Below are positions 1 to 7,443 of a stretch of DNA of 64,000 nucleotides, piece after piece. This DNA is from CAVVUF01 sp963751425 (lineage in GTDB: Bacteria; Chloroflexota; Anaerolineae; Anaerolineales; UBA4823), in the NCBI GenBank assembly GCA_963751425.1, contig CAVVUF010000001.1, positions 1,302,001 to 1,366,000 of the forward strand, read 5' to 3'. The notes beneath the pieces are model-generated. The model saw only the letters and a list, made by a program, of their open reading frames with translations. It was not told the origin of the DNA and did no database searches. Positions within the stretch are counted from its first letter, which is position 1. Every line of letters starts with the position of its first letter. The position numbers were made by a program, and so were the translations under genes.

Positions 1-90
1 CACTTCAAAATTTTGGCCTGTAAAATAAATTTGGAGCATATTAGAAATATCAAAATCATCTTCGACTACTAAAAGACGGGCTTTTCCCAT
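1..90 (-). CDS. Response regulator receiver protein, N-terminal part only
   Basis: Thirty codons at the window edge encode MGKARLLVVEDDFDISNMLQ and a little more, the first beta strand and acidic pocket (E-D-D) of a CheY-like receiver domain. ATG is preceded by a GGAGG ribosome site. The rest of the gene, including the phosphorylated Asp and any output domain, lies outside the window. It starts about 40 bases after the end of the acyl-ACP-reductase-like gene on the same strand, so it may be the last gene of that operon. Receiver identity is clear; output type is unknown. Confidence 0.8.
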   Translation of the reverse strand, partial: MGKARLLVVEDDFDISNMLQIYFTGQNFEV

Positions 91-130
91 ATCAGCCTCC
101 GAAAAAAAATAGAATGCTTGCTATTATTCA

Positions 131-1258
131 TCATACTTTAGATACCTGTTTGACGGCGTAAAGATCATTCCTTTGAGAGATTAAAGCTTTCCTTTTTTGG
201 CGTACTCGCTCAATTGCTTCTTCTGAAACAGGATGTTCAAAAGAACGAAAACCACTCAAACGGAACCCATGTTTCTTGGCAAGCTGAGTGATCTCTTGAA
301 CCCGATCCATCGATATATCTTTCCCAATCGTGTAATCTTCAAACCTTCCCTCCAAAGCCAGGGCAATTGTCTCAGCCATGCAAGCGAATGTTTTCCCGGG
401 TGGTAAGCCAAAATTGAAATGAAAATCCACTTTACCCGGGACATCCACCAGACCACCATCAATCACGAGAACATCTTCTCGATACGCTTTCACCTGCGCA
501 GAAACATCTCTTGGCCTGGCCACATCACAAATTATACTTCCAGGAGAGATATGTTGTGGCTCAATCACAGCCCCTCTTGAAGATGTAACTGTCAGGATCA
601 GTTGGGCTCGGGTTAAATCTTCCATATTCGTGCTGATGGAAATTTCCGATGTTGCCCCTCGAGTAATTAATTCCTTTCTTGAAAGTTCAAGCGCCTCCAG
701 ATTTAGTCCAACCAGAAGTAGTTCAGCCACGACCGTTGAAAGGATTTCAGCACAGACTTTCCCGATGGCTCCTGTAGCGCCTACAACCGCTGCAGATGCA
801 CTGTTGGTCTGAATATCCATAAGCCGGGCAGCTTCCTGAATTGCTTGGACGGCAACGGCAATGGTATAGGAATCACCAGTCGTCACCGGTATATCCAGGG
901 CTCTCGAAATAGTCAAACCCGCGTCGCCCACAACAGATGTAAATGCGCCCAGCCCTAAAATTTGTGCTCCGAGCTGCTCAGCCAACCTTCCGGTCTCTAT
1001 AATCTTATGATAGACCCGTTTTTCAGGCAATCCCTTAAAGTGCTGAGGAGACAATGGACAAGCAATCAACCATCCTTTAATTTGCTTGCCGTTACTTTCT
1101 GAAGTTATCCCTTCAACTTCAGAGAGATAAACCGGTGGGAAATATGGCGATAAATGATAAATCATCCAATCGTTTGCTATCCGCCCTAAAAACGGATATT
1201 TTCGGCTGATATCGCGCTTGGAATCAATCGGATGGATGATGAAAGCAAATGTATCCAC
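131..1258 (-). CDS. Acyl-ACP-reductase-like / predicted amino acid dehydrogenase (COG5322)
   Basis: The 375-residue product resembles the cyanobacterial fatty acyl-ACP reductase (AAR) family, which reduces acyl-ACP to fatty aldehyde with NADPH. Visible are an N-terminal part (GLGAFTSVV near 102-110, TTGDSYT near 126), a Rossmann motif VVGATGAIG at about 158-166, and FACMAE at about 291-296. The Cys there (about 293) matches the position of the catalytic thioester-forming Cys of AAR (FACFAE). Length is slightly above AAR (about 340). Start is GTG, three bases after the preceding stop; the first residues align with AAR starts, which supports it. It is the penultimate or last gene of the 5387-131 operon, next to a V4R protein. 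No aldehyde-deformylating oxygenase is in the window. Acyl-ACP or acyl-CoA reduction is inference; a shikimate-dehydrogenase-like role on another substrate is possible. Confidence 0.72.
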   Translation of the reverse strand: MDTFAFIIHPIDSKRDISRKYPFLGRIANDWMIYHLSPYFPPVYLSEVEGITSESNGKQIKGWLIACPLSPQHFKGLPEKRVYHKIIETGRLAEQLGAQILGLGAFTSVVGDAGLTISRALDIPVTTGDSYTIAVAVQAIQEAARLMDIQTNSASAAVVGATGAIGKVCAEILSTVVAELLLVGLNLEALELSRKELITRGATSEISISTNMEDLTRAQLILTVTSSRGAVIEPQHISPGSIICDVARPRDVSAQVKAYREDVLVIDGGLVDVPGKVDFHFNFGLPPGKTFACMAETIALALEGRFEDYTIGKDISMDRVQEITQLAKKHGFRLSGFRSFEHPVSEEAIERVRQKRKALISQRNDLYAVKQVSKV

Positions 1259-1261
1259 ACA

Positions 1262-2539
1262 TCACCAGGTTTCGGAGGTGGTTTCTCCCGGGCGAGGATA
1301 TAAGCGCGGATGTAAATTTGCGAATTTTAATTTGTGGTGATCACTATCTTCATAACGCAAGTCCCGATCAATCACGCGGCGATCTTTGGATGCAAATACC
1401 ACAACATCCGATTCAATTGTCCGGGCAGGAAAAATGATCATGCCAGCCCCAAGCCGGCAGTTATGACCCACACATCCCCCCAAGACAGGTCGGTTAGCAA
1501 ATCCCAATTTTCCATCGCCTCCTAAAGCTTTCAGGGGTGAGGGCAGAAGGTTGTAATCGGTAAAAGTCGAGCCCGCCCCCACGAAGGTGTTCCGTCCAAT
1601 CACACACATTTGCAAGCAAGTATTTTGGGCCACCATGCTGTTATCCATAAAGGTCGTCATAAACAAAGCAGCTCGGAATGGCAAAAAGGCTCCATCACCA
1701 ACCACAGATAGCATAAGCTGGCAGCCCTGCCCAATATTGACATTATCTCCAATAACACAGTTCTCAATCGCTACCCCAGCTCCAATGGTAACATTGTCAC
1801 CGATTGTTGTGGGTCCATGGATAACTGCGCTCGGGTCGATCGTGCAATTTTTTCCAACCTGAACAACTCTTGAGCAATCCAATACTTGCCGCCCTTCATA
1901 CATCGCTTTGGCAAGAATACTCAACTTGAAGGCCAGATCTTGGTTAAGACGCCGCTCAAATCTTCCTGCGCGAGCAAAAATACCGAACACGACATCAGCA
2001 ATAAAAATATGCACCCAGGTATCGATGGCGATTAAGCTTCGCAACGGAACCTGGAAAACCAAATCACCCTGCTCGAATGCCATGTAGGTAGGAACATGAT
2101 AATAACCCGCCTCGGTGGATTGTAAATCAATGACGAGAGGTTCCGCCTCTTCCAGAGGGCCATGAGGGTAATACCACAAATCGGCCAGGTAAATGTCGCC
2201 TTGTTGTTTATAAGAGCTCGATAGAGGTAGAGCATGCTCTCGAAAAGATGGATCATCTTGCGAATACGCTGCCCGGCAAGCTTTGCCTTTTGCTTTAGCT
2301 TTCTTTAAGAATGCCTGAACATATTCCGTATCAAAATACAGGTTATCGCGATAAACGAGACACTCTTCCTGGAATTCGGGCAGAGAAGCTCCATGAGGGA
2401 TTTCAATCTCTCTGGTTGTAAAAGGCGCCAGGACATCTCGTTGATTAAGCCATAGCGGCTTGTTCATAATCCGCAAATCTCTGGCTTTCTCATTGAATGG
2501 CGATAGATATTTGGGGTCTTGTAAGATGATCTTGATCAT
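1262..2539 (-). CDS. Left-handed beta-helix (hexapeptide repeat) protein, nucleotidyltransferase-like
   Basis: About 425 residues. The N-terminal 200 residues match no motif I recognise; the middle (about 235-300, and again to 390) holds hexapeptide repeats such as CTIDPSAVIHGPTTIGDNV and IGDNVNIGQGC, the signature of a left-handed beta helix as in GlmU or acyltransferases. The repeat tract suggests trimeric acyl or sugar transfer, or a purely structural role; no catalytic motif is certain. I chose ATG at 2539 rather than the TTG at 2545 that overlaps the preceding stop. It lies between the V4R and acyl-ACP-reductase-like genes with almost no spacing, so it is co-translated with them. Function unknown. 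Confidence 0.75.
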   Translation of the reverse strand: MIKIILQDPKYLSPFNEKARDLRIMNKPLWLNQRDVLAPFTTREIEIPHGASLPEFQEECLVYRDNLYFDTEYVQAFLKKAKAKGKACRAAYSQDDPSFREHALPLSSSYKQQGDIYLADLWYYPHGPLEEAEPLVIDLQSTEAGYYHVPTYMAFEQGDLVFQVPLRSLIAIDTWVHIFIADVVFGIFARAGRFERRLNQDLAFKLSILAKAMYEGRQVLDCSRVVQVGKNCTIDPSAVIHGPTTIGDNVTIGAGVAIENCVIGDNVNIGQGCQLMLSVVGDGAFLPFRAALFMTTFMDNSMVAQNTCLQMCVIGRNTFVGAGSTFTDYNLLPSPLKALGGDGKLGFANRPVLGGCVGHNCRLGAGMIIFPARTIESDVVVFASKDRRVIDRDLRYEDSDHHKLKFANLHPRLYPRPGETTSETW

Positions 2540-2541
2540 AC

Positions 2542-3177
2542 TCAACCCAGGGCTTGTTTATCGATCAATATCGAGCAAGTTGGATCACCTTTGGCTATAC
2601 AGCTGGTTTCTTCCACGTTGAAAACTTTGCCTCCGCTAACCCAATAGAGCGATTCTTGAAGGATACCCACAGCCAGGTGACATACGGGTGTATCCGAATG
2701 CCGGTTCCAGCACACGGGACACCGGTCAATATGCCACATAATGTGATCGGTATTCGTCTCCACTCTGACCTTCTGGTCGGTAAATTGGTTAAAAATATCC
2801 GCAAAAATCCCCGCTCCTGCTTGGAGTTTCGTGTCTAAAGGCGCAAGGCGGAAAGCTAAATCGGTAAAACCCAACATCGGGCCAAATTCCCGCAAACCAT
2901 ACTTGAAACAAACTCGACCTGAACGCAAAGCCACTCCCCTACCCCCCCGTGGTCCAAATAACTGTTCCAAAGCCACCTGGATTTGACTCAGCTCATCAAA
3001 TCCAAACTGCTTCTTCATCTTATTTGAAGGGTATTTGCTCGCATAATGCGCCAGGCCAGCCTGGCTCAAAACTGCTTTTACTGCATTTGGGCCAATAATT
3101 TCTTCCAAGGATAATAATATAATCCGCCCCATTTTATTTGGATAATAAAAACCATTTTCCGTCTGTTTTCTCTTCAT
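2542..3177 (-). CDS. V4R (4-vinyl reductase) domain protein
   Basis: The 211-residue product ends in a V4R domain, a small-molecule or hydrocarbon-binding fold also found in bacteriochlorophyll-biosynthesis and sensor proteins. The five Cys typical of this domain are present: CPVC at about 153-156, Cys166, and C..KGDPTC at about 193-201. They may bind metal. The N-terminal 60 residues are helical and have no recognised motif. There is no attached output domain, so it could be a stand-alone sensor or carrier. Its position directly upstream of the beta-helix and acyl-ACP-reductase-like genes suggests a lipid or aldehyde ligand (inference). Confidence 0.82.
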   Translation of the reverse strand: MKRKQTENGFYYPNKMGRIILLSLEEIIGPNAVKAVLSQAGLAHYASKYPSNKMKKQFGFDELSQIQVALEQLFGPRGGRGVALRSGRVCFKYGLREFGPMLGFTDLAFRLAPLDTKLQAGAGIFADIFNQFTDQKVRVETNTDHIMWHIDRCPVCWNRHSDTPVCHLAVGILQESLYWVSGGKVFNVEETSCIAKGDPTCSILIDKQALG

Positions 3178-3187
3178 GGATTAACCA

Positions 3188-3979
3188 TCAGGATTGCTCG
3201 TCATCCAGAAAATTTTTCAACTTTTCCGAAAATTTCTGAGGTTCATCGAGCATTATAAAGTGACCTGCATCATGATATCGCTCGATTCGAGCGTGAGGGA
3301 TACCCGCCCGCATATCTTTCCATTGCCCAGGATGTACGACAACGTCCCGATCACCATACATACCCATGGCGGGAATCTTGACCTCTTTCAACCGTGGCCG
3401 AAGATCGGTTTTTCTTAACGAAGCGATACTATACAGAAAAGATTCCAGGGTCATTTTTGAAATATCGCGGTCCATCATTTCAGGCCAGCGCTTATCTTTG
3501 GAATACAAGGGTGCCAGTAAATGATAAAAAAGCTGAAATCCCCACATATTGTTGTAAACGACGTAAGCCACCGGTTTACGCCCGAACATCTTCAAGAGAA
3601 AATTCAGAGAGGATCCAACGATAGGAGAGCCAACCACAACAACTTTTCGAGCGCGGTGAGGATATTGTATGGCAACAGACAGGCTGACCGTTCCTCCCAT
3701 GCTGTGTCCAACCAAAGGCGCCTGGCTGATGCCCAGCTGCTCCATGAACTGGTCTACCAAACTCACAAAATCCTGGACATCATATGAGTTGCGCTTTTTC
3801 CCCAACTCGCCAAAACCCCAAAAATCGAGCGCATACGTACGATAGTAGCGACCCATATAGGCCATTGTTTCCTGCCACAGCCCCCATGAACCAAGCCACC
3901 CGTGCAGCAAGATAACCGGGCGACCTTTTCCATACACTTCATAATGAACGATGCCTTGATCGGTAGTGATCGATGACAC
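3188..3979 (-). CDS. Alpha/beta hydrolase
   Basis: A 263-residue alpha/beta-hydrolase-fold protein. Visible are the oxyanion segment LLHGWLGS (about 24-31), the nucleophile elbow GHSMGG with Ser93, the acid in GDRDVVV (about Asp212) and the catalytic His in DAGHF (His240). No signal peptide, so cytoplasmic. Substrate cannot be told from sequence; the fold covers esterases, lipases, haloperoxidases and thioesterases. It lies 10 bases from the V4R gene and 24 from the GTPase gene, in one operon. An ester or thioester hydrolase acting on the same lipid-like substrate as its neighbours is plausible but unproven. Confidence 0.85.
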   Translation of the reverse strand: MSSITTDQGIVHYEVYGKGRPVILLHGWLGSWGLWQETMAYMGRYYRTYALDFWGFGELGKKRNSYDVQDFVSLVDQFMEQLGISQAPLVGHSMGGTVSLSVAIQYPHRARKVVVVGSPIVGSSLNFLLKMFGRKPVAYVVYNNMWGFQLFYHLLAPLYSKDKRWPEMMDRDISKMTLESFLYSIASLRKTDLRPRLKEVKIPAMGMYGDRDVVVHPGQWKDMRAGIPHARIERYHDAGHFIMLDEPQKFSEKLKNFLDDEQS

Positions 3980-4003
3980 GTTAACTTCTAAGATAAAAGC
4001 GTG

Positions 4004-4543
4004 TTAGCCTTTATCGCCTTCCATTTCTGCTAAGATGCTGTACAACAACTCAAGGAGAACCGTCTTTACAGTCTCTTTATCCGTTGCCACACAGGGTAAA
4101 AACTTTACTTTTGGATCTAACCTCAGCGCGATACGCATATCGTCGATATCCCAGGCTTCCTCTTTATCTTGCTTATTTGCCGCAACCACATAAGGCGTAG
4201 GCGCATAGGCTCGGAAAGTCTCAAGGATATTACGCGCCTCACGGAATGTCTCTGGCCGGGTGCTATCCACAATCACAATAAATCCCAGCATCCCCTCCGA
4301 TAAAATTTCCCACATGAAATCAAAACGTCTTTGGCCAGGGGTACCGAAAAGGTAAAGAACCAGGTCGTCATCAACAGTGATCCGACCGAAATCCATGGCT
4401 ACAGTTGTTGTCTGTTTAACCTTCTCAGCTTCCGAACTGATTTTGCGCTCTGTGGAAACCACATCAATCTCACTGACAGATTGGATAAACTCAGTTTTTC
4501 CAGCATTGAAAGGGCCAGTTACGACCATCTTAACAGTTTGCAT
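4004..4543 (-). CDS. Small Ras-like GTPase (COG2229, MglA/Rab-like)
   Basis: A 179-residue single-domain GTPase. P-loop GPFNAGKT at 10-17, switch II region GTPGQRRFDFMW near 67-78 with the GQ of Ras-like proteins, and G4 motif NKQD at 123-126 are all present. It is related to the bacterial small GTPases that act as polarity or signalling switches, often beside Roadblock/LC7 or DUF4388 proteins. Here the gene directly downstream of the DUF4388 gene is this GTPase, 22 bases apart, the usual pairing. A Roadblock-type regulator was not seen in the window. A signalling switch for the operon is the simplest reading. Confidence 0.88.
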   Translation of the reverse strand: MQTVKMVVTGPFNAGKTEFIQSVSEIDVVSTERKISSEAEKVKQTTTVAMDFGRITVDDDLVLYLFGTPGQRRFDFMWEILSEGMLGFIVIVDSTRPETFREARNILETFRAYAPTPYVVAANKQDKEEAWDIDDMRIALRLDPKVKFLPCVATDKETVKTVLLELLYSILAEMEGDKG

Positions 4544-4565
4544 AAAGGATTCCTTGAGTCATTGA

Positions 4566-5387
4566 TTAGATCGCTCGAATACGGCTGATCAATCGGTTAA
4601 TAAGCGATTTCTGTTCATCTTTACTGGCTTGTGGCAATACTGGACGGTTTTGAACCTGAGCTGGCAAGACACCTTCTGGTCTAACCAACTCAACCAGCCC
4701 GGCTTGAAGGAGACCATAAACAATCCGGCGAATTTCTAGGTCACTCTTTTTCGTCGCGCTGGCAATCTGCCGGATCGTATTCTTGGGGTTGATAAATGAA
4801 ACCACCTTCCATTCATCCACACTCAAGTTCACATTTCGTAGATTTGTACCAGGCCGATCTGTAAACTTCATGGCAATATCCAGGCTTGGAATTTCATCCT
4901 GCAAATGCTCTTGTTCTTTAAGCCGGCGTGCTCCTTCTATAATAATATTTTCGAGACCGATCCGGACTGTAATTTTCCCATCTGGGGGTAAGATATCATT
5001 TTCAAAGCGGAACAACCCTTCTACCCAAGTAAACACCTTATTAACAATATTGGTGAAATGCATTTGTAATATAGAAATGATATCTTGCTGGCTTATATAA
5101 TTAGCGTTGATCAAAAGCAGCCCTAATTCTTTGTCGGTGATATTTTTGGCTCGCTCTTGAATCGCTCGGTACTGAGAAGCGGTCAATTTCTTCGCCCGAT
5201 ATAAAACGGATACCAGGCTGCCATCTTCTCCCCCCGCTTGAGCGTAGGCGATCTTTCCCTTTAGGAAAGACACAGCAACCTTCTCATTCGGCCTCTCAAG
5301 GATGAGCACGCCGGTTTTTTGAGCGATATTGACCAGGTTTAGAAGTTGGGTGATTGAAAAATCTCTAAGATTGCCCTTTAATGCCAT
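4566..5387 (-). CDS. DUF4388 (PatA N-terminal-like) protein with C-terminal winged-helix-like region
   Basis: First gene of the 5387-131 operon. An N-terminal DUF4388 domain begins at MALKGNLRDFSITQLLNLVN and includes KTGVLILERPN. A C-terminal region resembling a winged helix (about 195-245, with IRQIASATKKSDLEIRRI) follows. I start it at 5387 because the ATG has a GAGG site 7 bases upstream and begins exactly at the domain; the reading frame is open further upstream but that extension looks non-coding and contains the promoter. The product has 273 residues. DUF4388 proteins accompany GTPases and response regulators in Chloroflexota and Deltaproteobacteria. The precise role is unknown. Confidence 0.82.
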   Translation of the reverse strand: MALKGNLRDFSITQLLNLVNIAQKTGVLILERPNEKVAVSFLKGKIAYAQAGGEDGSLVSVLYRAKKLTASQYRAIQERAKNITDKELGLLLINANYISQQDIISILQMHFTNIVNKVFTWVEGLFRFENDILPPDGKITVRIGLENIIIEGARRLKEQEHLQDEIPSLDIAMKFTDRPGTNLRNVNLSVDEWKVVSFINPKNTIRQIASATKKSDLEIRRIVYGLLQAGLVELVRPEGVLPAQVQNRPVLPQASKDEQKSLINRLISRIRAI

Positions 5388-5451
5388 ACAGGCCTCAAGT
5401 TTTCCTAATTTTATAACCCTTGATGGGCTATGTGAACGGCTAAACAGAAAA

Positions 5452-5480
5452 ATTATACTTGTAAGACAAGAATGCGTCAA
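5452..5480 (-). promoter_or_regulatory. Promoter of the DUF4388-GTPase-V4R operon
   Basis: On the minus strand TTGACG (5475-5480) is followed after 17 bases by a perfect TATAAT (5452-5457). It lies about 65 bases upstream of the 5387 ATG and back to back with the thiamine promoter on the other strand. Confidence 0.7.
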
Positions 5481-5499
5481 ATGAACCCCTGTACTTTCT

Positions 5500-5529
5500 T
5501 TGACATTTTTGATAAGATTACCATGTTAT
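5500..5529 (+). promoter_or_regulatory. Promoter of the thiamine operon
   Basis: TTGACA at 5500-5505 and TGTTAT at 5524-5529, spacer 18 bases. Transcription would begin about 60 bases before the TPP riboswitch. Confidence 0.5.
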
Positions 5530-5597
5530 TCTTAACAAATTCGATAATTGAGTGACTGAACGGCAGAAGATCTGGCTTTCTTCTCCTTCGCTCAGTT

Positions 5598-5692
5598 ACT
5601 GCACGGGGAGCCTGGTATCGCCAGGCTGAGAGGGAAGCCGTAAGTTTCCGACCCGCGGACCTGATCCGGGTAATGCCGGCGGAGGCATCGCA
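5598..5692 (+). promoter_or_regulatory. TPP riboswitch (THI element)
   Basis: The conserved elements occur in order: ACGGGGAGCC (5603-5612), a P3 hairpin, GGCTGAGAGGGA (5624-5635), GACCC (5650-5654), and GGACCTGATCCGGGTAATGC ending in CGGCGGAGG. This is the thiamine-pyrophosphate aptamer. It sits directly before thiamine pyrophosphokinase and a thiamine importer, matching its known regulon. Ends are approximate. Confidence 0.93.
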
Positions 5693-5709
5693 GCCTGCAT
5701 GATTTTTTC

Positions 5710-5739
5710 CTCCTCCGGCTATCTAGGAGGAGTTTTTTT
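5710..5739 (+). terminator. Riboswitch-controlled terminator that contains the ribosome binding site
   Basis: CTCCTCC (5710-5716) pairs with GGAGGAG (5726-5732) around a 9-base loop and runs into seven T (5733-5739). The right arm is also the Shine-Dalgarno sequence of the TTG start at 5738. Folding would both end transcription and hide the ribosome site, so the hairpin is a likely expression platform for the upstream aptamer. Confidence 0.72.
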
Positions 5740-6388
5740 GAAAATTATAATTTTTGCAAATGGTACGATTTCCAACCTGGCTCAAGCCTCTGCGCTGACC
5801 CAAAACAGTGACATGATCATCGCAGCAGATGGAGGTGCACGCCACTGCCTTGCTGCTGCGGTCCTTCCGCAGGTTGTGATCGGAGATTTTGACTCCCTTA
5901 CTCCCGCGGAGCTGGATAAGCTGCAGGAGCTCGGCATCCGGCTCATCCGCTACCCTGTCCGAAAAGATTTTACAGATCTTGAGCTCGCCCTGGAATATGC
6001 TTGTGAACAAGGTGCCGACCAAATCACCATCCTGGGAGGTCTCGGACAGCGCTGGGATCAAACCCTGGCAAATATTTTATTATTGGCCGGTTCGTTTGCC
6101 CAGCGTGCCAGAGTGAGTTACATCGATGGGAGCCAAGAGATTATGCCGATCGGGGAATCCCAAAAGCTCGAAATTAGAGGCCAACCTGGAGACACGGTTT
6201 CCCTCATCCCCATCCAAGGAAATGCACAAGGGATAACCACCTACGGGCTGGAATATCCGCTGGATGATGATACTCTGAAATTGGGCACAGCCAGAGGGGT
6301 CAGTAACGTATTACTTGGCGAGTATGCGACAATTCATCTTAAACATGGGTTTCTTATTTGTATTGTGATTCACCAGGAGGTTGTGTGA
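5738..6388 (+). CDS. thiN: Thiamine pyrophosphokinase
   Basis: Transfers pyrophosphate from ATP to thiamine to give TPP. The 216-residue product shows the family motifs DGGARHC (about 31-37), GDFDSL (about 49-54) and KDFTDLELALEYA, plus a C-terminal TPP-binding-type beta domain. Start is TTG at 5738, five bases after the strong AGGAGGAG site; the in-frame ATG at 5699 lies before the terminator hairpin and has no ribosome site. It heads an operon with an ABC importer whose first gene overlaps it by four bases (GTGA). TPP made here would feed back on the riboswitch. Confidence 0.92.
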   Translation: MKIIIFANGTISNLAQASALTQNSDMIIAADGGARHCLAAAVLPQVVIGDFDSLTPAELDKLQELGIRLIRYPVRKDFTDLELALEYACEQGADQITILGGLGQRWDQTLANILLLAGSFAQRARVSYIDGSQEIMPIGESQKLEIRGQPGDTVSLIPIQGNAQGITTYGLEYPLDDDTLKLGTARGVSNVLLGEYATIHLKHGFLICIVIHQEVV

Positions 6389-7443
6389 TAAAAAAATTTA
6401 TCATCCTTACTCTGATCGTCTTGGCTATCTCAGCCTGTGGTCAGCAGGAAATAAAAACACCTCCGACTACTTCAAGCCCAGAAACGCTAACCATCATGAC
6501 CCACGATTCCTTTGCTGCTTCTGAGGCAGTCATACAAGCTTTTGAAAATCAATACAATGTTAAAGTGCAGATTCTGACCTCAGGGGATGCCGGAACAGCA
6601 TTAAATAAAGCCATCCTGGCTAAGGGGAATCCACTTGCAGATGTTTTTTACGGTGTAGACAACACATTTTTGAGCCGCGCCCTTGATGAAAATATTTTTG
6701 AGGCTTACAATGCTCCCATCCTGGCTTCCATTCCAGATCAATTCAAGCTTGATTCCCAAAACCGGGCTGTTCCGATTGATTATGGAGATGTTTGTCTCAA
6801 CTACGATAAAGCTTATTTTATTGAACGAAACCTGCCACCACCCCAGAATCTCTCAGACTTAGAAAAACCCGAATATCGCTCATTGTTGGTAGTTGAAAAC
6901 CCGGCCTCATCCTCCCCAGGATTGGCTTTTCTCCTGGCAACTATTGGTCGTTTTGGTGAAGAGCAATACCTGGATTATTGGCAGAAGCTGGTCGACAACG
7001 ACGTATTGGTGGTTAACAGTTGGGAACAAGCTTATTACACTGAATTTAGCCATTATGGTGGCACCCGTCCCATCGTTGTTTCGTATGGCTCCAGCCCTCC
7101 CTTTGAGGTGATCTTTGCTGAAACGCCGATTGACGAGCCTTCCACAGCAGTCATCACCGCAGACCGGTCTTGCTTTCGTCAAGTCGAGTTTGCAGGGATC
7201 TTGAAGGGCACCAAGAATCGCGACTTAGCCGAAAAATGGATCGATTTTATGCTTTCTACCACCTTTCAAGAAGATATCCCGCTTCAAATGTACGTCTTTC
7301 CGGTTAACCCGGCAGCGAAACTGGATGAGCGGTTTAGCAAGTTCATGAGCATTCCCACAGAAACGGCCTTTGTCAGCTCAGAAGATATCGCTGCCAAGCG
7401 TGAGACCTGGATAAAATCTTGGACTGAGACTGTTCTCCGGTGA
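6385..7443 (+). CDS. thiB: Thiamine ABC transporter substrate-binding lipoprotein (ThiB/TbpA family)
   Basis: A 352-residue lipoprotein: signal peptide MIKKFIILTLIVLAISAC with lipobox and lipidated Cys18, then a type-II periplasmic-binding fold (TIMTHDSFAAS, GDAGTALNKAILAK, ADVFYGVDNTFLSRAL) typical of the thiamine/iron group. Start is GTG at 6385 with AGGAGG just upstream, overlapping the thiN stop. TPP-riboswitch control and linkage to thiN support thiamine, or a thiamine precursor, rather than iron. It would capture substrate at the outer face of the membrane and deliver it to ThiP. Confidence 0.87.
   Translation: MIKKFIILTLIVLAISACGQQEIKTPPTTSSPETLTIMTHDSFAASEAVIQAFENQYNVKVQILTSGDAGTALNKAILAKGNPLADVFYGVDNTFLSRALDENIFEAYNAPILASIPDQFKLDSQNRAVPIDYGDVCLNYDKAYFIERNLPPPQNLSDLEKPEYRSLLVVENPASSSPGLAFLLATIGRFGEEQYLDYWQKLVDNDVLVVNSWEQAYYTEFSHYGGTRPIVVSYGSSPPFEVIFAETPIDEPSTAVITADRSCFRQVEFAGILKGTKNRDLAEKWIDFMLSTTFQEDIPLQMYVFPVNPAAKLDERFSKFMSIPTETAFVSSEDIAAKRETWIKSWTETVLR

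Noticed and set aside
5699..5737. Earlier ATG start for thiamine pyrophosphokinase
   Set aside because: It lies upstream of the riboswitch terminator with no ribosome site; TTG 5738 has AGGAGGAG five bases upstream and begins at the conserved domain.
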